64,000 nucleotides of DNA from Pararge aegeria (lineage: Eukaryota; Arthropoda; Insecta; Lepidoptera; Nymphalidae), in contig NC_053193.1 in the NCBI RefSeq assembly GCF_905163445.1, positions 9,920,001-9,984,000 on the forward strand. The letters run 5' to 3'. The notes under the pieces are model-generated. The model was not told where the DNA came from, ran no database searches, and saw only the letters and a list, made by a program, of their open reading frames with translations. How positions within the stretch are numbered: the stretch's first letter is position 1; the number at the start of each line of letters is the position of its first letter. The position numbers and the translations under genes are program-made. Of the stretch, positions 36,501-46,225 are shown one piece after another.

Positions 36501-39500
36501 TCGAATATATCGAAAAGGTCTGCAATCTCTTAATGGTTCTAAATCGAATGACTTTCTTCCTTTCTAACTGTTTCCTTAAATAGTATCCTCCTCATTTTTA
36601 AAGATAAATAAAAATTAGAAAGGTTTAGGGCGTGCTGATATTCGGCAACTGATGTAGCTGAAACTTTTGGAAATGCTTATATTCTGGGATGGTCTTCAAC
36701 GTAGTAGTAAGGAATCTTACCTTTTTTATACAATATCCTTACAGTAGATAGTAAGCTTATTTATTTGATTTTCAATTTAAGGGCTATCCATCATTATCGT
36801 TTATTAAAATTTCTCTTAAAGTAATAATATTTTACTTTATGTAAACTGAGTAAAATGTTAGTTACCTATCTAAAATTGTAATAATAAGTTGAAAATAATG
36901 GTCAAGCTTGCATGGGATTTTGATTACTAGTTATAGTTTTTTAATTCTACATTATAATTTAAAATAACGGGTAGCCCGTTAAAACGGGGAATAGGGTGAA
37001 CCTAATAGGGTTGCCCGATTCCTATTTTGAAGACACTTTTTAAAGACTGTTTTCGGCTTGCAGTTCGTGAGAATCCATACTTCGAGTGGAAGGAGCCAGG
37101 TGTAATGCGCTATATTACTTGCACACTTATAACCTGTGTCGTATTATGGTCATTACTTATGATATTGGAATACAATTTGATTCAGAGGGTAAGTTAACAT
37201 TTTCTCATCGTTAAGTATGTAATATTACACATACATAGCTAACTATTACACTTAGCTAATTATTAATTTAATGTGAGATGGTGATAAAAAAAACAGCTAA
37301 TTTTGTGATGATTATGGGCTCTTCCTAAAGTTAAGAGGGTTCTAAGCGCACCCTTGTCTTAGAAGAAAATGAAAAACAAGAATTATTCAGTGGGCGGTAG
37401 ATCTTCGGAAAATCTTTACGTGATTTAAGAAGTCGTGAGCTAAGACAAAAAGACACGAAACTGATGCGGAAGAATGTGTTATCCTCACGTTTATTTGTAC
37501 CGGGTAACAGTTGCTATCGGAAGACGAATGAAGGGCTACTACATATGTACTATTATCTAAGTATTTTATGTTAGAAATGTAAAATGTATATATCAACACC
37601 TGAAGAGATCGAACCAGATCGTCGCGTCGTGTTGTCAATGGTTAATACAGTACACATGTTTTCGGGCATTGAAAGCCAGTCTGCGTGTTTCTGGAGGCCC
37701 ACAGGTGTAATGTTCATAAGGGGTTGCAAACTTTTTGTAAAATAAATAGAGTATTTGTTTCAGTTTCCTTTCAGTAAGGGCATTTTTCTCTTAATTAAAG
37801 GAAAAGTAATTTTAATGTTGCCTTTTTCACATAACATGTTTGGCTCTCAAGCATTACCAATCTACATTTAGACCTGATCGATGGTGGCTCATAAGACTGC
37901 TTAAGTAGGTATATAATAAATATTGCGTATAAAAGATTATTTTAGTATTACAGATCATATAATACGCCTACATAAAATAGAGCACAATACTTTATTTTAG
38001 CTTAGGTACGGTTAAACAACCCTATACGTGGCTGGGTGTTGAGCAATGTGTGCAGTAGGTATACACGAATTTCGATATTTTGGTCTGGGTGTTGGGAGTT
38101 TCTAACAAAAGTCTTTATTTGTGCAGCTGTTTATTCGCAAGAAGAAAGCACCGCCTGTAGACGAGTCATCTTTAGATCCCGATGTGGTAGATGAAATGAG
38201 GCACGCTGAGCGCGTTGACATTAATACGCCTGGTATAAGTTTAGTGGCGCGAGGTCTTTCAAAATACTACGGAAATCACCTTGCTGTAGATCAAATTTCT
38301 TTCAGTAAGTATTTTTTTAAATTAATAAAATGTGATAATTATCATTATCGAACCTTTACGAGTATCCTCTCAGAATTATAAGGATTTAGAGCGTAGTCCA
38401 CAAGTTCGTCAGACAACAAATGGCATGCCTGTGTCAAATGGCATGCGTGCACGTCAGACAACAAATGGCATGCGTGCGGAACACAGCCACGGCCATACAT
38501 TGGGGGAGACAAAACCCATATAACCTTTTGGTTTGCCCTAAGGAGTGGTATGCATCGGTTTATATAAAAAAGGGCGTAGTTCACCACACTTGCAAATCAG
38601 TTAACTTCTCACGCCTTTGAGAACATTATGGAGATGTTTCTAAGCATGTGTTTTTACGTCACCGTTAAAGTAAGTGATATTAAATTACTTAAAATGCCCA
38701 AACCTCCAAAAAGTTATAGGTACGTGCCGGGGAATGAACTCAGTTCCCCTGAAAGAGAGGCTGAAGTCCTAACCGCTAGACTAGTTCTTGATTCCAGTAG
38801 GTACGCGCAATCTAAATTGTCCAGACCGATCTATCACAGGTGGTTACGTAGATATTGTTTTAGGCATTTAATGGTGACATTATACCTTCATATGCTAACT
38901 TTAACTTTTTAGCTATATTATTTTTAGCTTTATAGCTTTTTATACGATCATTATGGAATTTATAATTTTTTATGAATTCTACTAAAACAAATTCTTGATT
39001 TAGTAGAATTAAGTTATTAAGCTACCACGCGTAGTACACCACGCCGTACACCTATCTCAGTTATCGGTTTCTTTTCAGCCGTGAGCGAAGCAGAAATCTT
39101 TGGTTTGCTGGGTGTTAACGGTGCCGGGAAAACGACAACCTTTAAAATGCTAATGGGAGACGAGTCTATTTCCAGTGGAGGCGCTTTTGTTAGTGGCTAC
39201 TCCGTTGAATCTGACATCAACAAAGTTCATGAGAATATAGGTAATATTAAATCTATTTGTAACTTTATGTTACTTGTTTGTCTTGTAGAAAAATAGGGTA
39301 AAACACCAACATAGCTAGGTTAGCATAGATTATTAGTTTTCACAAAATATCTAGTATGCAGAATAATGGCTTTTGCAAGAAGATTAAATGAGAAGAGCTT
39401 GATATAGAAAGGTAATAAGTTTTATGAGCGATGTGGAAATTCATAACATTTTAGTTTCTTACTTGTTATTAAACACAGAAATGTTTTGTCTACAAGTTAT

Positions 39501-42500
39501 TCTATAGCATTTGTATTTTTTTAATTTTGTGAACATAAACTAAGTATTCGGTGCCCATTATTGGTATGGTGGCGGTAATAGGTATGCTTACCCTGTATTT
39601 TATTTAATTTTATATTATTTTTACTAGGCTACTGTCCACAATTCGACGCGATATTCAGCGAGTTGACTGGACGTGAAACGCTGCATCTGTTCTCGAGATT
39701 CCGTGGGCTGAAGAATGCCGACTCTTTGATTAGAGCCGTAACACTCGCTAACGCACTAGGATTTACAAAACATTTAAATAAAAGGGTAAATCCTACAGTT
39801 TGTTTCATAATCATGATAATAGTTCTAAGCTATATCTTGGAGAAAAAGAGAGAAACTCTATTGCACGCGAAACATAAAGGAATACTTATAGACAATATTT
39901 AAGAAGATAATAAAGCAAATTGTAGCCATACAGCGACGGTCTTATTGCTGCAAGTTTACAGGCAACCATTGTTTACAGAACTTACAGCAAAAAAGCGGGA
40001 TAGTATTTAGACATATAAACGACCACTCTGATGGCCTAAAGCGCACTAACAGAGCTAACTTCCTTCTTCATCTTCAATCAAGAGGAATCGGGCGCAATGT
40101 TTCGATTTAGGTTTTATTTTCGGTTCTTTGAAAGATTCTACCTGTTTTGTTTTACCCAGATAAAAAATCCTTTATCCATTTCCAGGATGTTACAAGGTGT
40201 TAAATTTCATCACGATCGGTTCAACCCTTGACCCACTTTCAAATTTACTATAATACCTATTACAAGCTGCGCCTCGCGGTGTTACCCGCGAATAAGTCAT
40301 ATGGTTGCTTCGTTAGAACGTGAAGGATGATTTTTGGTGTAAAAATACGAATGTTCCTTTAAACCACCCTTGGGAATTTGATAATTTTCCAGGATCAAAA
40401 GTAGCCTATGTTACCCTGCTTCCTTTTAGCTTAGTTAGGGCTTGAAGAATAAACAAAAACACATTCGCATTTATAATATTAATTCCGCTTAACGTACCTA
40501 AGTAGTTAAGTACTAAGATAGATATCTAAGAACGTTTTATCTTCTGTTTCGTAAAGTTTACAGAACCATGATACGTTGTCTAGATATTTTTTTACAGGCA
40601 TTTAACTGAATATTAACGTAAAATCTACCGGCGCGAGGTGTCGGGTGTTGATTTTTGCGACTACTTGATAATTAAGTATGGATTATGGATGTATTTTGTT
40701 AGGTGGATCAATACTCAGGGGGAAACAAGCGAAAGCTGAGCACAGCGGTCGCCATGCTCGGTCGTACGAAGCTCGTGTTCGTGGATGAGCCGACGACGGG
40801 CGTGGACCCGGCTGCCAAGCGGCAAGTGTGGCGCGCGGTGCGGGCCGCGAGGCGTGCGGGCCGAGCCTTCGTGCTCACCTCGCACAGCATGGAGGAGTGC
40901 GAGGCGCTGTGCGATCGCCTCACAATCATGGTCAACGGCCGCTTCCAAGCCCTTGGCTCCCCGCAACATCTCAAAAATAAATTCTCTCAAGGTAACGTTC
41001 TAGTATAGAAGATCAGAATACAGTTGTCACCACCCCTTCTCTTCCCGCGTGTGTCGTACCAGGCGACTAAGAGAATATACAAACAGAACAGGCAGCAGTG
41101 CTTCAATGCTACTGTTCCCATCTACTAAGATCACTAACTAGTCTGCCCAGCGTGGTGCCAAATCCTCCCGCCGGGAGAGACCTTAGTCGGGCTAGCGGGC
41201 AAGAGACAAAACTTATCTCCCCCGATTATATCCCCTGACAGGGGATATACCTAACGTTTCCATCTGCACGGCACGGCAACAGGGTATAGCAGTAGTTTAC
41301 CCCCGTTTAATATAGCACATATATTATTTTATTATTTCCACTTGTGCACCAGTGCTCTGAGAGTTGATAAAGCTGTGGGAAAAGATTAATTTTTATCCTT
41401 TCCCTGGGGATATAATTGTCTCCTGTCCATGCTAGCCGTGCAGCAGTGGACTGACCTTAATAAGCTTGTGTGTTGCACCTGGTGGTAAGTGATGATTCTG
41501 TCTTAGATGGTAGCGGGTAACCTGTTGAAAGTAGATCTTTTTAATCCACTTCAAGCTAGCTCATGACTGCAATTGCACCTGTATAATTTTAATATAACTG
41601 CCATACACCTAGAAAGTTAAACCGTATTATATAAAACTGTAGCATCACTTACCACCATGTGAGGTTGCAGTTAGTAACTAACGTAGTGGTTAAAAAATGT
41701 CCTTTTTTTGACGGGGGGGGAAATCTTAAAAGATACCCTATTCTCTGCGGGAGTATTTGGGTTATGTGGGATTTCTTCCCACTAAAACCCTCTCGGATCG
41801 AAATATTCATTCATCAACTCAGCGGACGATCTCGTTGAGTTGATGAATGAATTGGTTTCCTTGCTGACATGATGGTTGATGGTTGATGGTGAATGGGTTA
41901 CTTATAAGCGGTAACGTAGCAAGCAAATTGCTTTTGATCAGGGTATAAATTATAAGGATGATATAAAACAAAAAATATCCATCTAACAAAATTTTTGGGT
42001 GGTAGGCAATGCTTTTACGCATGTATTAAGTGCAGGCAATAACTTACCAATAGGTTTCTTGATACGCAATCGACATAGTTTTATATTATTGATAATTTAA
42101 ATACTTACGGAAATAATAGTTATTTTTCTCTTTAGGTTTCACACTGACCATTAAGATAAAATTAAAAGAAGGAGACAGTTCTGAAAACGATCATAGAACA
42201 GAAACTGTGAAGAACTATGTACAGAATCACTACACAGAGCCTAAGTTAATGTAAGTAGATATTAATTACATCCGATTATATAGGAACAGTCCCTCCGCCG
42301 AGTTTTTTTTGGCTCAGACAAACCCGAAACGCTAAACTCAGCAGCTACAATACGGATTTTCATTCGGTTTTTATTTATTATTTATTTAAACTCTTTATAT
42401 GGATACACTAAGGAAAATTAAGGACGTTAAGAGAGACATTTTGACGGCCGATTGGCGCAGTTTGCAGCGACCCTGCTTTCTGAGCCCAAGGCCGTGGGTT

Positions 42501-42977
42501 CGATTCCCACTGCTGGATAATGTTTGTGTGATGAGCATGAATGTTTTTCAGTGTCTGGGTGTTTATATGTATTTTCTAAGTATTTATGTATATAATTCAT
42601 AGAAATATTCATCAGCCATCTCAGTACCCATAACACAAGCTACGCTTACTTTGGGGCTAGATGGCGATGTGTGTATTGTCGTAGTATATTTATTTATTTA
42701 TTTACATTTTATCAATTTTGATATGATGATTTGATGTAAGATGTGTGCACATATGTTACTACCTGCACTGCCTCAAACTCATTTTTTGTTTTTAAGGGAG
42801 GAGTACAAGGGCCTTATAACATTCTATTTGCCCGACCGCACGATGCCCTGGTCCAAGATGTTCGGCATCATGGAGCGAGCCAAGCGAAATTTGGCAGTAG
42901 AAGATTATAGTATACTCCAAACAACATTAGAGCAAATTTTCTTACAATTCACTAAATATAAACGCGCAGGATTATAA
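21571..42977 (+). CDS. ABC transporter, subfamily A (ABCA3-like), complete
   Basis: Thirty exons join in phase to 1,732 residues (human ABCA3: 1,704): 21571-21809, 22323-22654, 22772-22945, 23051-23298, 23718-23828, 24371-24515, 24610-24783, 24877-25092, 25346-25428, 25576-25705, 25921-26150, 26416-26581, 26674-26907, 27197-27338, 27578-27684, 29156-29375, 30482-30647, 30811-31026, 31654-31758, 33279-33450, 34066-34191, 35533-35656, 36031-36161, 37064-37188, 38127-38304, 39079-39240, 39628-39785, 40703-40991, 42136-42250, 42797-42977. Order: TM1, large outer loop, TM2-6, NBD1, linker, second TM set with loop, NBD2. NBD1: Walker A GHNGAGKST (603-611), LSGGQ (702-706), Walker B VVLLDEP (Asp726/Glu727), switch His758. 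NBD2: GVNGAGKTT (1443-1451), YSGGN (1542-1546), LVFVDEP (1566/1567), His1599. All catalytic residues are present. Family role: ATP-driven lipid or amphipath movement at the plasma or vesicle membrane. Exon 28 is unusually GC-rich. First ATG used; the next is at codon 8. Partner gene lies tail to tail at 48352-62209. Confidence 0.93.
21890..22110 (+). repeat. Family D-related repeat in ABCA intron 1
   Basis: Shares ggtttagctgtgaagccg with 19956-20190, and shows the decayed text of a family D 3' half (aagtatcccatgtag). Confidence 0.4.
23400..23710. other. AT-rich part of ABCA intron 4, nothing coding
   Basis: TTTA-rich start then A-rich DNA. It could be the 3' non-coding end of a minus-strand retroelement, but no coding part is present. 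Confidence 0.3.
23935..24300 (+). pseudogene. Non-LTR retrotransposon ORF2 C-terminal remnant in ABCA intron 5
   Basis: Frame from 24008 reads LRRFCSAKSMYATARVPDFF then AILRTRTASFWKSLRRS, matching the conserved end of a lepidopteran non-LTR reverse-transcriptase ORF; the preceding bases give a broken YNIAFRI. It ends in aataaagaattattattatt, a microsatellite-like 3' tail typical of these elements. 5'-truncated, inactive. Confidence 0.6.
27690..28810. other. ABCA intron 15: non-coding, with imperfect fold-back
   Basis: 28052-28077 and 28088-28113 form an imperfect inverted repeat (ctaagaaagccgaaag versus ctcggttttcttag). Remaining DNA is AT-rich with no coding frame. Confidence 0.4.
28811..29053 (-). 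mobile_element. SINE family A copy in ABCA intron 15
   Basis: Reverse complement of the family A consensus, from the tail (tactacgacaatacacacat) to the head (gcgccaatcggccgtc). Confidence 0.8.
29445..29665 (-). mobile_element. SINE family B copy (head missing) in ABCA intron 16
   Basis: Contains ctggactgtaatctcacct, cggcatcgtagcggcac and agccacggccgaagccg. The tRNA-like head is absent. Confidence 0.65.
30090..30400 (-). mobile_element. SINE family B copy in ABCA intron 16
   Basis: Runs from cttgactgcaatctctc to the tRNA-like head (tgcgccacgaaggtcgtc) at the right. It includes a 16-bp perfect hairpin at 30106-30146. Confidence 0.7.
31126..31410 (-). mobile_element. SINE family B copy in ABCA intron 18
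   Basis: Contains cttcactgcaatctctcg, ctaaatcgcttaccggcac and cgaactcgggacctccc near the head end. Confidence 0.7.
31800..32080. repeat. Decayed repeat in ABCA intron 19
   Basis: Contains agaagccgg-like text (gagaagagccggcaagaaac) followed by tcagaggttgctcttttcc, a segment I associate with 3' coding or UTR ends of lepidopteran non-LTR elements. Too short to classify. Confidence 0.35.
32541..32778 (-). mobile_element. SINE family A copy in ABCA intron 19
   Basis: tactacgataatacacacat through tgcgccaatcggccgtca; full tail-to-head arrangement with some decay. Confidence 0.8.
32860..33175. repeat. Family G interspersed repeat in ABCA intron 19
   Basis: Ends ggcctcacgtgcttgtaatt acactagc-type text, shared with 34856-34990 (gcctcatgtgcctgcgatta). 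Contains a short A-run (33107-33117) and a hairpin-like cctctgtcctg/aggacagagg pair at 33055-33081. Confidence 0.45.
33640..33855 (-). mobile_element. SINE family B copy in ABCA intron 20
   Basis: Contains cgggctaacctgtcagggg, cgacatcgtagtggaacg and cagccacggccaaagcc. Confidence 0.65.
34327..34530. mobile_element. MITE-like element with about 49-bp terminal inverted repeats
   Basis: Left end cagtggcgtgcatagaggg is repeated in reverse complement at the right end (ttctatgtacgccactg). The arms continue inward through gatgatataaaat. The centre (about 105 bp) is non-coding. The CAGTGGCG terminus resembles hAT-type non-autonomous elements, but I see no 8-bp target duplication. A related end starts at 34551. 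Confidence 0.7.
34588..34855 (-). mobile_element. SINE family A copy in ABCA intron 21
   Basis: Tail aaataaataaatatactacg, then body, then head gcgcaagtcggccgtca. The box B region (gggatcgaacccgcgg) is well kept. Confidence 0.8.
34856..34990. repeat. Family G repeat fragment
   Basis: gcctcatgtgcctgcgatta followed by cggcaaccacgcccttccg; the second copy of the text at 33130-33170. Confidence 0.45.
35050..35500 (-). pseudogene. RTE-type non-LTR ORF C-terminus in ABCA intron 21
   Basis: Minus strand reads VVLPVMTYGTETWPLTMG, RAMERAMLGVSLRDQIRN and, after a shift, RPTRWTDDIRR-like text near 35190-35230. This is the well-known end of lepidopteran RTE endonuclease-reverse transcriptases. The 3' flank has a (atc/atg) microsatellite (about 35055-35075). 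Broken by frame shifts. Confidence 0.75.
35760..35990 (+). mobile_element. SINE family C copy, decayed, in ABCA intron 22
   Basis: Contains tacccggcaggcacctctat then ggaaaacatcgtgaaaa, matching the body of the split SINE at 10608/15570. Confidence 0.5.
36272..36474 (+). repeat. Family D repeat, near complete, in ABCA intron 23
   Basis: caagctgttgccgtttgtgg, ccgggataaaaagtagccta, ttcagtcaaatacgttcaat and the end tttataatattagtaggat are in the canonical order for this lepidopteran repeat. Confidence 0.65.
36475..37063. other. Rest of ABCA intron 23, nothing recognised
   Basis: AT-rich non-coding DNA. Confidence 0.35.
37190..38126. other. ABCA intron 24, nothing recognised
   Basis: No coding frame or named repeat. 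Confidence 0.35.
38365..38800 (-). mobile_element. SINE family C copy with internal duplication in ABCA intron 25
   Basis: Read on the minus strand: tRNA-like head region near 38725-38790 (tcagttcccctgaaag), body acttactttaacggtgacg at about 38655-38675, end near 38370. A 45-bp unit starting cgtcagacaacaaatggcat occurs at 38407 and 38452. Borders approximate. Confidence 0.5.
39300..39610. other. ABCA intron 26, nothing recognised
   Basis: AT-rich and non-coding. Confidence 0.35.
40262..40487 (+). repeat. Family D repeat in ABCA intron 27
   Basis: acaagctgcgcctcgcgg, caggatcaaaagtagcctat and ttcgcatttataatattaat in order. Confidence 0.6.
41010..41470 (+). repeat. Families F and E repeats in ABCA intron 28
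   Basis: tgtcaccaccccttctcttc and cccgcgtgtgtcgtaccagg (family F; also about 45355-45400, 45530 and 60950) are followed by the family E block found inverted at 20218-20490. Confidence 0.55.
41478..41680. repeat. SINE family B fragments in opposite directions
   Basis: ggtggtaagtgatgattctg (41480) and its complement-like acttaccaccatgtgagg (41650) are two halves of family B facing each other. Confidence 0.4.
41805..41852. repeat. 17-bp perfect hairpin in ABCA intron 28
   Basis: attcattcatcaactca (41805-41821) pairs with 41836-41852 around a 14-nt loop. Confidence 0.8.
42443..42704 (+). mobile_element. SINE family A copy in ABCA intron 29
   Basis: gacggccgattggcgcag, box B ggttcgattccc, body, and a TTTA tail. 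One of the best kept copies. Confidence 0.85.
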
Positions 42978-43111
42978 TACATAAAGAAGATAGCTTTAAC
43001 ATAGCCCATTCGACAAGGTAGTTGCTTTATCATTACTCTTTGCCTTGAAACAGTAAGATTATATACGTACAGTGAGCTTTAACATATTAAATCAATGTAT
43101 ACATATATACA

Positions 43112-43255
43112 AATAAACAACGTATAGCGGTTGTAGAGTAATGCAATGTTCAATTCAATTCTTATTCTATATCTTTTTGTATGTATTGCATTCATAGTAA
43201 TGTATGTACACGTGCATTTCTGAATTAGGACGAAAAATAATCCCAAGCAAATAAA
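43112..43255 (+). terminator. Candidate ABCA gene 1 polyadenylation signals
   Basis: AATAAA at 43112-43117 and 43250-43255, 135 and 273 bp after the stop codon. The second is followed by a T/G-rich stretch. Confidence 0.4.
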
Positions 43256-44731
43256 GATGAAAAGTTATCACTATGTCAAGGTTTCATTATTATTATATCT
43301 GTCATGGTCGTTTCTTATCTTTATGTGAGATAGCAAATGTTTAACATATTCCTATAGAAATTAATTGCAGTTGCTTATAATATGTTTTATCATCACAAAA
43401 CATAAAATTTTGTAACCGTTACTTCCCATAATAAATGTAATTTATTATTTATTTGTAAACTTATTATTGAAGCACGTATTCTTAACCCTCCCAGGGTTAA
43501 GAATATTTCTTATGGAAATATTGGATGCCATAGACCATACAAAAATGTGTAGGTAACATAGAATTAGAGAATTTTATACATGTTTTGTTCGTCTTAAATA
43601 AAATATTTATTGTATATTTTTATTTATTGAGTGACGTATTTTAATTAAACAATATTCTTTCATAAACACATTTTATTTAAAAAAAAACATGTAAACCTAA
43701 AAGTAGGTAGTTACATACGAACACTTTGCTTATAAATATCGCACATATATGACAAGTGAAAGCTTTATCGAGTTATGATTATAGTTAGGTATATTATACA
43801 AATAAATATTATTTAATATTAATATATTAATAATATTTCCAAAAATGTTAAATTTATTTATATAAATAAATTAATTTTCGTGTAAAAAATTTACTAATAA
43901 ATTATACATAGGTTTTAAATAGCTTCAACTTTGCCGAAACTCATCTTAAGAAATACCTTAGAAAGTGTACAGTCAGCATAATATAAACTTGGTAAATGCG
44001 GATCGCACATTAAGGACGGGCCGTATTTTACACGCCTATTCATTGCGGGTAATGTCATCAATGTTAACAGGCGCGGCGACTAAAGTCCACGCGCAAGTGC
44101 TAGTCACCTTAGGCGATATGTCACAGTCCTGTCTGAGGTGACTAGCCCCTGCGATCGAACTTTAAGTAAAGTCATTGGCATTTTCAGTAATTAAGTGCGT
44201 CGCGATCGTCTCTCTGTACTGAGTGATTAGATTAACGAACTCGAATTACACTAACAAATTTACCTTTAGTGTTTTAGAGTAAGGTAAATCTGCCACATTT
44301 GTATGGAGTTGCCAAATTTTGAAGCCTTTACATTAAATTACAGAGTTTAAGTGATAATTAATGAATGAATAACTTACATTAAGGCTTCTTAAAGGCAACA
44401 TGAAACAAAAATATCTAAAAAAAATATTTAATTTCGGGCATTTTTAACTAATCATATCAATCTTTAAAAAAAATAGTTACCCGTAGATTCAGTATTCACA
44501 GTAATCTAATGCTGGCTGTACTTTAAAAAAGTAGAATCACAAATTCTGATCTACGAATCACAAAATATATCACAAAGTATAGTCTCTGGTAAACATTAAA
44601 TTATAACAATACAACAGTATCGGCATTGAACTTGTTATTTTTGTACACAACATTATTATGTTAAGGTGGATTCACGTCACGCCATTGCCCATACCGGAAC
44701 GAGATCATGTGTGTAGTTTAATAAAAAAAAA

Positions 44732-44893
44732 TCATGCTACACCGGGACATGTCAGGGGCCTGTTGGGTACAACGTTAAAATTGCCCTTCTGCGCCACGTT
44801 TCCGGATATGGTGTACTGTGAATCATCCCTAAACAGGTACGTGTAATGGCAACCATAATTATTATTAATATGATTATAGAAAAAAAAGAGGTA
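44732..44893 (-). other. Unassigned open segment, possible terminal exon
   Basis: On the minus strand an open frame of 53 codons ends in TGA at 44732-44734. Its last part, after a possible acceptor (gtttag, exon start 44828), contains DDSQYTISGNVAQKG and PNRPLTCPGVA, which looks like real protein. I do not recognise it. The overlapping frame is open as well (residues HSTPYPETWRRRAIL), so it could equally be repeat DNA. Confidence 0.25.
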
Positions 44894-45349
44894 TCACATT
44901 ATAAACATTTCAATAAATAATACTTGAAAACTACTAAGGAATTTTTACACTATAAGCGCATTTCTAAGTACTGTAACAGAGTAGTGTAACATAAAAGTTA
45001 ATTCAGTGTCATATGAAATACTGTAATTTTTTTTATAAGCTGTGCACAATTATAATAATAATTTTTTTGTACATTTATATACTTAAGTATTATTCCGTAA
45101 TATAATAAATATCAGCTATTCCAATTAAGAAGGGATTTGGTGTTAATATTAAAAAAAAACCTTAAAAGTACTGTAAAAAGAATACGAGTATATAAAAAGA
45201 AGTTTAGTTAATTTAAATAAATTGTTGTCATTCAAGAAATAATCACATATCTTTTTTATTTCACGTAATACTGCAATATTGAAATCGACTACTTATTGTT
45301 ATGCTGAAACTGATATCCCTAACAAATTGTGCCGGCTGATTAGAATAGG

Positions 45350-45600
45350 TACATCTGTCACCAGCCCATCTCTTCCCGCGGGTGTCGTATAAGGCGACTG
45401 AATATTTGCATATTCAAGTTTGCGTGCGTCTGTACTGAGTAATCAGTTTAACGAACTCGAATTACAGTGTAACTTATCCACTTAACGAATTGTGCCGTAC
45501 GGTGACGGCTTATTAGAATACATCTGTCACCACTCCATCTTTTATATGTATCGTATGGTGAATAAGGAAATATTTGCATATTCAAGTTTGGAACACACGG
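45350..45600. repeat. Family F repeats, two tandem copies
   Basis: tacatctgtcaccagcccat and tacatctgtcaccactccat are each followed by atatttgcatattcaagttt. A tandem or nested pair. Confidence 0.5.
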
Positions 45601-45762
45601 TGTTTTGCTAAATCATCAACTCTTGTTGACGCGTAGATCTTAGTATTGAAATGAACCCATAATTATGTACAATATTACACTTAACACCTTTTCTTATTTA
45701 TGAATTGAAACTGTACTTTTTTCTTAATAACGCCACGCAAAGCACCATTTTTAATATAACAT

Positions 45763-45981
45763 ATGATTACACTTTTTTTAATGGAAAAGATTCATAATAT
45801 TGAACTATCTAGCAGAGATAAAAGAAATAAACTCAAATATTACCGGCAATTTTCACAAAAACTATCATTCCGAGGGGCGGTATTTAAATTAACAAAGAGT
45901 ATATTAAACATATCACGAACTCACACATCGGGGGCGAAGTTGCAAGAAAAGGTTAGTCGGAATTATTCACAGATACATTAG
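45763..45981 (+). other. Unassigned 72-codon open frame
   Basis: ATG-started frame rich in Lys, Ser and Arg (contains KLSFRGAVFKLTKSILNI). An in-frame donor-like aag|gttagt sits at 45952. Nothing recognised; chance cannot be excluded. Confidence 0.2.
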
Positions 45982-46089
45982 GCAGTGATTCTCCGTACCT
46001 GTCGTTAGGAAATTATAGGTGTTAACCCTGCAACTGTCAATTTTGTTCTCAGTGATTTGCAGTGCGTGTTCTGTTTATTCACTTATATA

Positions 46090-46225
46090 TGTAAGCAGTT
46101 TTTAAAGGCTGCAATTGCGGGATATTCTAGTAATGGAGGTAAACTAAGGCTAAGCTCTAAAAACCCCTCCCTGTTATGGGATGGAAGGCTTATGCCCTTG
46201 GTTGGGACGCTAATAGGCTAATGTT
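46090..46225 (+). repeat. 3' end of an interspersed repeat
   Basis: aacccctccctgttatggga then cttatgcccttggttgggac gctaatagg, the common 3' end of several lepidopteran retroelements. Confidence 0.45.
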
